A stretch of 40,012 bases of DNA. Source: Janthinobacterium sp. (GTDB taxonomy: Bacteria > Pseudomonadota > Gammaproteobacteria > Burkholderiales > Burkholderiaceae_D). The first letter of the stretch is position 1. Each line of letters opens with the position of its first letter. The stretch covers positions 1 through 40,012 of the forward strand of contig PKWL01000143.1 of assembly GCA_003133225.1 (NCBI GenBank), given 5' to 3'. Shown one piece after another: positions 35,613-40,012 of the stretch. Below the pieces are notes generated by a model. That model made no database searches, was not told where the DNA came from, and worked only from the letters and a program-made list of their open reading frames with translations. The position numbers and the translations under genes are program-made.

Positions 35613-37364
35613 TCAAGAGTGCCTGTCGCGCCGATCAATGAACAAGCTGTTTCCATGCATTTTTTTGGCCTGTTTTTTCGATTCCGTGGCCGCCGTTGCG
35701 ATCTGGTGGTGCGAGTAAAAATGGTGCGGATCGACCTTGATCGCTCCCAGCGACAGGCTGATCAGTGAATAGAATGCTTTCTTGCCTTGGCGATCTTCGC
35801 TAAGGTAACCACCTTGCTCCCTGTCTTCGATCGAATAGAAATTCTGGATCTCGCTACCGAACTGATCAAGAATGTCGCGGCAGCGCCGTTCCCAATCCTC
35901 ACTCTGGAATAAAATCATGAAATCGTCACCCCCGATGTGGCCGATGAAATCCCGGTTCAAGTCGCAGTGCTCGCTTAGAATCGCGCCCGTCAGCTGAATC
36001 ACATCATCGCCCTTGCGGTAGCCGTACACATCGTTAAAAGGCTTGAAGTGATCCAGATCGCAGTAACAGGCCCAAAAGCGCGTGCCACTAGCGAGCAGGC
36101 GCTCTATGTGTTCATTGATCGGCACATTACCCGGCAGTTGGGTCAAGGGATTGGCGTAGCGCGCCGCGGTAATCTGCATTTGGGTAATTTCGCGCATCAG
36201 ATCGTGCCCGCGGCCCATCCCCAAATATTTCCCCTGGTCGGTGATGATAAATCCGTTGGACAGGTGGTGCGCATCCGCTTGCACGATGCTGAAACTGAGA
36301 TCCTGTAAACTCGTGTCCTTGTGTACGATGATGGGGTTTGGGTCCATAAACAGCGTGCATGACTTTTTCCCGTAAAGCTCGCGCTGGTACGGACGGGCGA
36401 AATGTTCGATCATATCGTATCGGCTAAGTAGGCCAAGCGGTACCTCTTGGTCCACCACTGGGATGATCAACAGCTTCGCCTCTCTTACGAACAATTCGAA
36501 CGCATCGTTGTTATTCGTTGCCGGTGAAATAGGCGGTACCCGCTGCAAAAGCTTGACGATGCTGACGTTATTTTTTTCGGCGCCGCGCTGTGGGGTCGGC
36601 GCCCGATTGTGCCCGAGCGCCTTCACTACTTCGGCCGGCAAGGCCGTCGCCGGATGAACATTGGGCCGCCCCAGATGGTAACCTTGGCCGTACGCGACAC
36701 CAACGTCGCGCAGGACTAGTAGTTCAGCTTGGGTCTCGATCCCTTCCGCGATCACCAACGTGTTAGATTTTTCCGCGATTTCCTGAATCGAGCGCACAAA
36801 TTGCAGCTTGACGGGATCCATGTTAATGCCTTGGATAAAATGCATGTCGATCTTGACATATTCCGGGCGCAACTCTGACCACAGGCGCAGGCTGGAAAAC
36901 CCTTCGCCGAGGTCGTCGATGGCAATTTGGAATCCCATCTCGCGATAGTGTCGCACCGCGTCGCGCATGAGATCGTAGTCGTAGGTCGGCTCGCTCTCAG
37001 TTAGCTCAATGATCACCCGCTCCGGGTTGATGCCGACTTCGCGGATCAATTCCAACGTTTTGCCATGGTGCCCCTCGAGTTGTAGCAGGCATTTGGGGCT
37101 CACATTGAAAAACAGCTTGCCGGGCAGCTTCAATTCGACAAAACGCTCGAGTACCACTTGTCGGCTCAGGTGTTCGATTTGCACCATCTGATTGTTCGCA
37201 AATGCCACCTTGAACAGGTTGATGGGCGAATGTAGAAGGCTGTCCGAGGGCCCACGAATTAAGCCTTCATAGCCAATGATCTCGCCACTCGCCATATCGA
37301 CGATCGGCTGCAGCAGCGCGCTCAGCTGACGCTGTTCGATGATTTCCCGTAGATGTACGCGCAT
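35613..37364 (-). CDS. Cyclic-di-GMP signalling protein, EAL-CBS-GGDEF
   Basis: A cytoplasmic signalling protein of 583 residues. The N-terminal EAL domain (about 1-245) has the variant motif EGL (Glu33) and keeps NVSP (Asn87), ELTES (Glu120), IDDLGEGFSS (Asp150, Asp151), VKIDMHFI (Lys171) and IAEGIET (Glu207), so phosphodiesterase activity is plausible. A CBS-pair region follows at about 275-405. The C-terminal GGDEF domain carries GGDDF at 478-482, a permitted variant for a cyclase. ATG 37364 follows GAGGG; the frame is open to 37466, but the extra residues look like leader. CBS modules often bind adenine nucleotides, which could tune the output. No signal peptide or membrane segment is seen. 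Confidence 0.92.
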   Translation of the reverse strand: MRVHLREIIEQRQLSALLQPIVDMASGEIIGYEGLIRGPSDSLLHSPINLFKVAFANNQMVQIEHLSRQVVLERFVELKLPGKLFFNVSPKCLLQLEGHHGKTLELIREVGINPERVIIELTESEPTYDYDLMRDAVRHYREMGFQIAIDDLGEGFSSLRLWSELRPEYVKIDMHFIQGINMDPVKLQFVRSIQEIAEKSNTLVIAEGIETQAELLVLRDVGVAYGQGYHLGRPNVHPATALPAEVVKALGHNRAPTPQRGAEKNNVSIVKLLQRVPPISPATNNNDAFELFVREAKLLIIPVVDQEVPLGLLSRYDMIEHFARPYQRELYGKKSCTLFMDPNPIIVHKDTSLQDLSFSIVQADAHHLSNGFIITDQGKYLGMGRGHDLMREITQMQITAARYANPLTQLPGNVPINEHIERLLASGTRFWACYCDLDHFKPFNDVYGYRKGDDVIQLTGAILSEHCDLNRDFIGHIGGDDFMILFQSEDWERRCRDILDQFGSEIQNFYSIEDREQGGYLSEDRQGKKAFYSLISLSLGAIKVDPHHFYSHHQIATAATESKKQAKKMHGNSLFIDRRDRHS

Positions 37365-38131
37365 ATTTCCCTCATTGTCCGGCGAGTTTTTGGCGGCGGC
37401 ACGGCGGGGGCCGGTTTCAGGAAACTGACCTTGGCTGACGACGAAATAGGCGCACGGGCGATGCATCTACGAACAGACGGTGCAAATATTCAACGCCATG
37501 TCCCCCCAACAGTGCATCGTAGGGAGCATTTGTGACAGGATGATGAAAAATAATTCTTTTTGGAAATAAAAGTTTATCTATAAGAAATAATGGAGGTGAT
37601 GAGCTACCGCAAATTTGCCCAATATTAACCCACCATGCGGCGCACGGCGAGCAGCGGAAAACTACCGCCAGCGCAACTAGGTTGAACTTGCCATCATATG
37701 TCACCGGCATATTTCGGCACCGCCCCAGCAAACGCGCGCGTATCCACAGCAAAAAATGGGGCGTGGCTCAGTGTGTCTGCGCGTAACGGAACGACATATT
37801 TTGGCATGCCACAGGCCGTCAAAATCGACTCTGAGGACGTCAATGGTTCATCGCAAGCGACCAACTTGGCTAGGAAATTACCATAAAATGGCATCCTCGA
37901 TTTGCGAAATGTGAGTTAGGTTTCGAGTCAAATGCGCCTCGTTGGAGGCGCCGAAAGCGTGATCCGGCAGCGCTGCAGCGAAAGCCGCGTTGCCGCATGA
38001 GTACACGTACGGCCATTTAGCGGCAGTCGCCTGTAGGCGCTCTTTACTATGGCGTTTGCAACTTCGCATGTGTGGCGGCATGGGCCGTCGCACCAAATTG
38101 CCGCGACCGTCTTTCCGCGATGATAGACGAG
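37365..38131. other. Stretch without a supported gene
   Basis: Nearly 770 bases between the cyclic-di-GMP gene and a decayed gene. An AT-rich patch at 37540-37600 may carry the promoter of the cyclic-di-GMP gene. A minus-strand frame (38189-37878) contains the sequence KWPYVYSCGNAAFAAALPDH, which looks protein-like but was not recognised. A GCGCCTC/GAGGCGC hairpin lies at 37934-37951. Confidence 0.45.
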
Positions 38132-38577
38132 TCATATTGGAAAAGACGCTAGCGGCGGGCCAATCGAATCCTTCATCAGGGGCGGGCAATTGTCCATGAT
38201 CATCGCGACTTCTTCATCCTCGGCCATGGTCGCAGGCCGGCGTCCTTCGGCCACAACGTCGAAATGTCTTGCCATCGCCAGCCATTTGCGCCAGCGGGCA
38301 ATGCGTCCACACCACTCAAACTGTTGCATCCCATCCATTGGCGCGGCACGATTCAAGCGCGCCGTGGAGGCGAAGGCCCCGACTTTTTGCAGGCGGCCCA
38401 TTCGATCCGGACGGTGCGGCAACGAAATGAAAGGCCCCATACGGCGCCGCGCGGCGCGGCCCGTCGATCAGAATTTGTGCGGCAGCCTTTTGCGCATCGT
38501 CCATCGTCTCAAGCGGCAGCGGCAGCGCCACCGCCGGCGTGCGTTGCGTGGCCGAGCATGCGCCGGCCTGGGCATCT
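38132..38577 (-). pseudogene. Carboxymuconolactone decarboxylase-like (AhpD/CMD superfamily) gene, decayed
   Basis: Minus-strand reading gives PLETMDDAQKAAAQILIDGPR in one phase. After a shift near 38440 it continues in another phase with GPFISLPHRPDRMGRLQKVGAF, QFEW, VVAEGRRPATMAEDEE. These match in order the CMD family pattern (ETM-DAQ-A---I--GPR, GPF--LL--P-LM-RLQ--GEYLR, QFEW--H, AI-EGRRP--M--DE). The helix with the usual LITARHW segment is missing or scrambled, the first part has no ATG, and the C-terminal third is not recognised. I infer a pseudogene with at least one frameshift and internal loss. It lies directly downstream of the MFS transporter on the same strand, a pairing seen in related bacteria. 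The family match was made by eye. Confidence 0.68.
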
Positions 38578-38607
38578 GTGTTTATCCTTCCTCAGATGTC
38601 CCCCTTT

Positions 38608-39792
38608 TTAAGATCGAGAAATAGTTGCGGACTTCCGCAACAATAGCGTGGCGCCTGCCAGCAATATGGCCGCTATCGTCAAACCCGTTGAAAAGCCGGC
38701 ATTGCCTCCCGCCCGTACGGTCAGCGGGCCGATAATCTGGCCGCCGGCAAACGCCGATGTCATGGCGGCCATCAGGGTGGTGGCATTGCGACCGGCGACA
38801 TGTCTAGCTTCCTGCAGAGCCACCAAGGTGATCACCATAAAGGTGCCTCCGACGCATAGTGCCGCCGCAAAGATGGTCAAGAACTGCGGCGACCATGCCG
38901 GCAGCGCAATACCGATTGCCATGATCCATTGACTACCTGCCCACAAGCACCGGTTGCTCATGCGCCGTACCAGCGCGGCAACTGCCAGGGTCGACAATGC
39001 CGCAGCGAGTCCGAATACCGGCCACGACCAGCCAAATGCAGCCGAACCAGGCAACGCGCTTTTGGCCATCACCGGCAAAAACGTGGCCGGGATGATGTAG
39101 CCGAAGCCGAACACGCCATAGCAGCATACTAGCCGTATCGCGTCCGCGTTCCAGCGAAATGTGCTGATGCTTTGCCTGGCGTCGCCGGCACGCGCACTGG
39201 GCGTAAAGGAGCGCCAGATCAGCGCCGTGACGCCGGCCGCAAGCAACCCCAATGCAATCCAAGCACTTGCCGACTGTGCATTGCTCATGGTTAGCGCGAG
39301 ACACAATAAACCGGCCGCAGCGATCCCGCTGCCAACACCGGCAAACACCACGCTGTTGAGGAACGGCCGCCGATAGACGGCCAGCGCCTCAAGACTCCAT
39401 GCGGAAACCGATATCAACACCCATGCGCTGGCAGCGCCGGCGATCAGGCGTAGCAGCAACCATGCGGCGAGCGGAAGCGAAAATCCCATCCCAATTGTCG
39501 CAATACCGATCGCCACCAATCCACCTCGTATCGCGTGCTCCGGCCGGACGCGGAGCGTCATCGCACTTAAGGCGCCGATGAGATAGCCTAAATAATTAAA
39601 TGACGCCAGCCAGGCACCCGACGCGATGGTCAAGCCGGCGTCTTGCAGCATCATCGGCAGCACCGGGGTAAACGCGAAGCGGCCGATGCCCATCGCCACG
39701 GCAAGCGCCGCTAGTCCGGCTAGCGCCATCGCCATCGGAGACTCCGCCTGCGTGGCGCCGGTGTCTGGGCCCTTGATATTTTGATCGGTCAT
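38608..39792 (-). CDS. MFS transporter, YbfB/YjiJ family
   Basis: An inner-membrane major-facilitator protein of 394 residues with twelve hydrophobic segments. The N-terminal ALAVAMGIGRFAFTPVLPMML and ASFNYLGYLIGAL segments are the YbfB/YjiJ family hallmark. The first 22 residues are a hydrophilic tail. The substrate is unknown. ATG 39792 is divergent from a LysR-type gene start at 39857 (64-base gap), which is the common arrangement for a LysR-controlled exporter. The decayed CMD-like gene follows downstream. Confidence 0.92.
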   Translation of the reverse strand: MTDQNIKGPDTGATQAESPMAMALAGLAALAVAMGIGRFAFTPVLPMMLQDAGLTIASGAWLASFNYLGYLIGALSAMTLRVRPEHAIRGGLVAIGIATIGMGFSLPLAAWLLLRLIAGAASAWVLISVSAWSLEALAVYRRPFLNSVVFAGVGSGIAAAGLLCLALTMSNAQSASAWIALGLLAAGVTALIWRSFTPSARAGDARQSISTFRWNADAIRLVCCYGVFGFGYIIPATFLPVMAKSALPGSAAFGWSWPVFGLAAALSTLAVAALVRRMSNRCLWAGSQWIMAIGIALPAWSPQFLTIFAAALCVGGTFMVITLVALQEARHVAGRNATTLMAAMTSAFAGGQIIGPLTVRAGGNAGFSTGLTIAAILLAGATLLLRKSATISRS

Positions 39793-39856
39793 GGCGTCAG
39801 TCTAGCGTGACTTTGCCATTTGTGAAAATGAATCCCAAAGATAGGAGGTTCTCAAA

Positions 39857-40012
39857 ATGAGAAACATAGATCTGGAATCCCTGCACATTTCCAAGTCAGT
39901 GGCGGACTACGGCGCCATTACCAAGGCGACCAGTCAACTCCATGCGGCTGATCGACCGTGCCCTGCCCTGCCACGAACGAACAGCAAAAGCGCGTCAAGT
40001 GCGTGTCACAAA
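39857..40012 (+). pseudogene. LysR-family regulator N-terminus, apparently disrupted (runs off window)
   Basis: ATG 39857 behind AGGAGG opens a frame that stays open to the window end (52 codons). Residues 1-29 (MRNIDLESLHISKSVADYGA, then ITKATSQLH) are the start of a LysR-type helix-turn-helix. After the histidine the family should continue RVQSN and so on into the recognition helix; instead the frame reads AADRPCPALPRTN, and no other phase restores the pattern. The usual Phe of the HIFKxV segment is Ser. I infer a deletion or rearrangement after the first helix. An intact gene with an unusual helix is less likely. The 3' part is outside the window. Confidence 0.6.

Noticed and set aside
37591..37625. 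GGAGGTG followed by ATG and a nine-codon frame
   Set aside because: A good ribosome site but a tiny peptide without any conserved context; most likely chance.

Overview
The window looks like a chromosomal segment of a betaproteobacterium, most likely Burkholderiales and near Oxalobacteraceae (Massilia/Janthinobacterium/Duganella-like). This rests on the high-GC coding bias, the style of the chemoreceptors, the TamA/TamB pair, the IHF-alpha sequence and the putrescine genes. The placement is inferred from family resemblance; no rRNA or tRNA gene was seen, and no CRISPR array, complete insertion sequence or prophage.

Layout. 1-4.5 kb: the 5' part of an Aer-like PAS chemoreceptor (minus), then a 7TM-type sensor kinase and an OmpR-type response regulator whose start and stop codons overlap. 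4.8-12.4 kb: the outer-membrane/periplasmic pair tamA-tamB, convergent with a patatin-like lipase. 13.3-13.6 kb: an orphan IHF-alpha-like gene that appears to start at TTG.

13.7-25.7 kb is a putrescine/GABA catabolic island. Its minus arm, in transcription order, is puuD, puuA, spuC-type aminotransferase, potG, potH, potI and a puuC-type aldehyde dehydrogenase. Its plus arm is a MocR/GabR-type regulator, a shredded gabT remnant and gabD. Together these would take up putrescine and convert it to GABA and then succinate, either through gamma-glutamyl intermediates or by direct transamination. Three expected parts are missing here: the periplasmic binding protein (potF), the gamma-glutamylputrescine oxidase (puuB) and an intact GABA transaminase.

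25.8-31.4 kb: a retinol-saturase/phytoene-desaturase-like flavoprotein divergent from a TetR-type regulator, with face-to-face promoters overlapping a palindrome; then a LysE exporter and a Cache-domain chemoreceptor with a CheR-tether tail.

31.4-40 kb is loose and decayed. It holds an AT-rich DMT (EamA) transporter broken by two frameshifts, an isochorismatase-like hydrolase, a pirin, an EAL-CBS-GGDEF protein, a decayed carboxymuconolactone-decarboxylase-like gene, a YbfB/YjiJ-type MFS transporter and a LysR regulator fragment that leaves the family pattern after about 29 residues. Four decayed genes in about 16 kb suggest ongoing gene loss (or, for the transporter, sequencing error). I found no clearly new multi-gene system. 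The strongest observations are the incomplete putrescine/GABA island with its gabT relic, the overlapping divergent promoters at 27.74 kb, and the orphan IHF-alpha paralogue.
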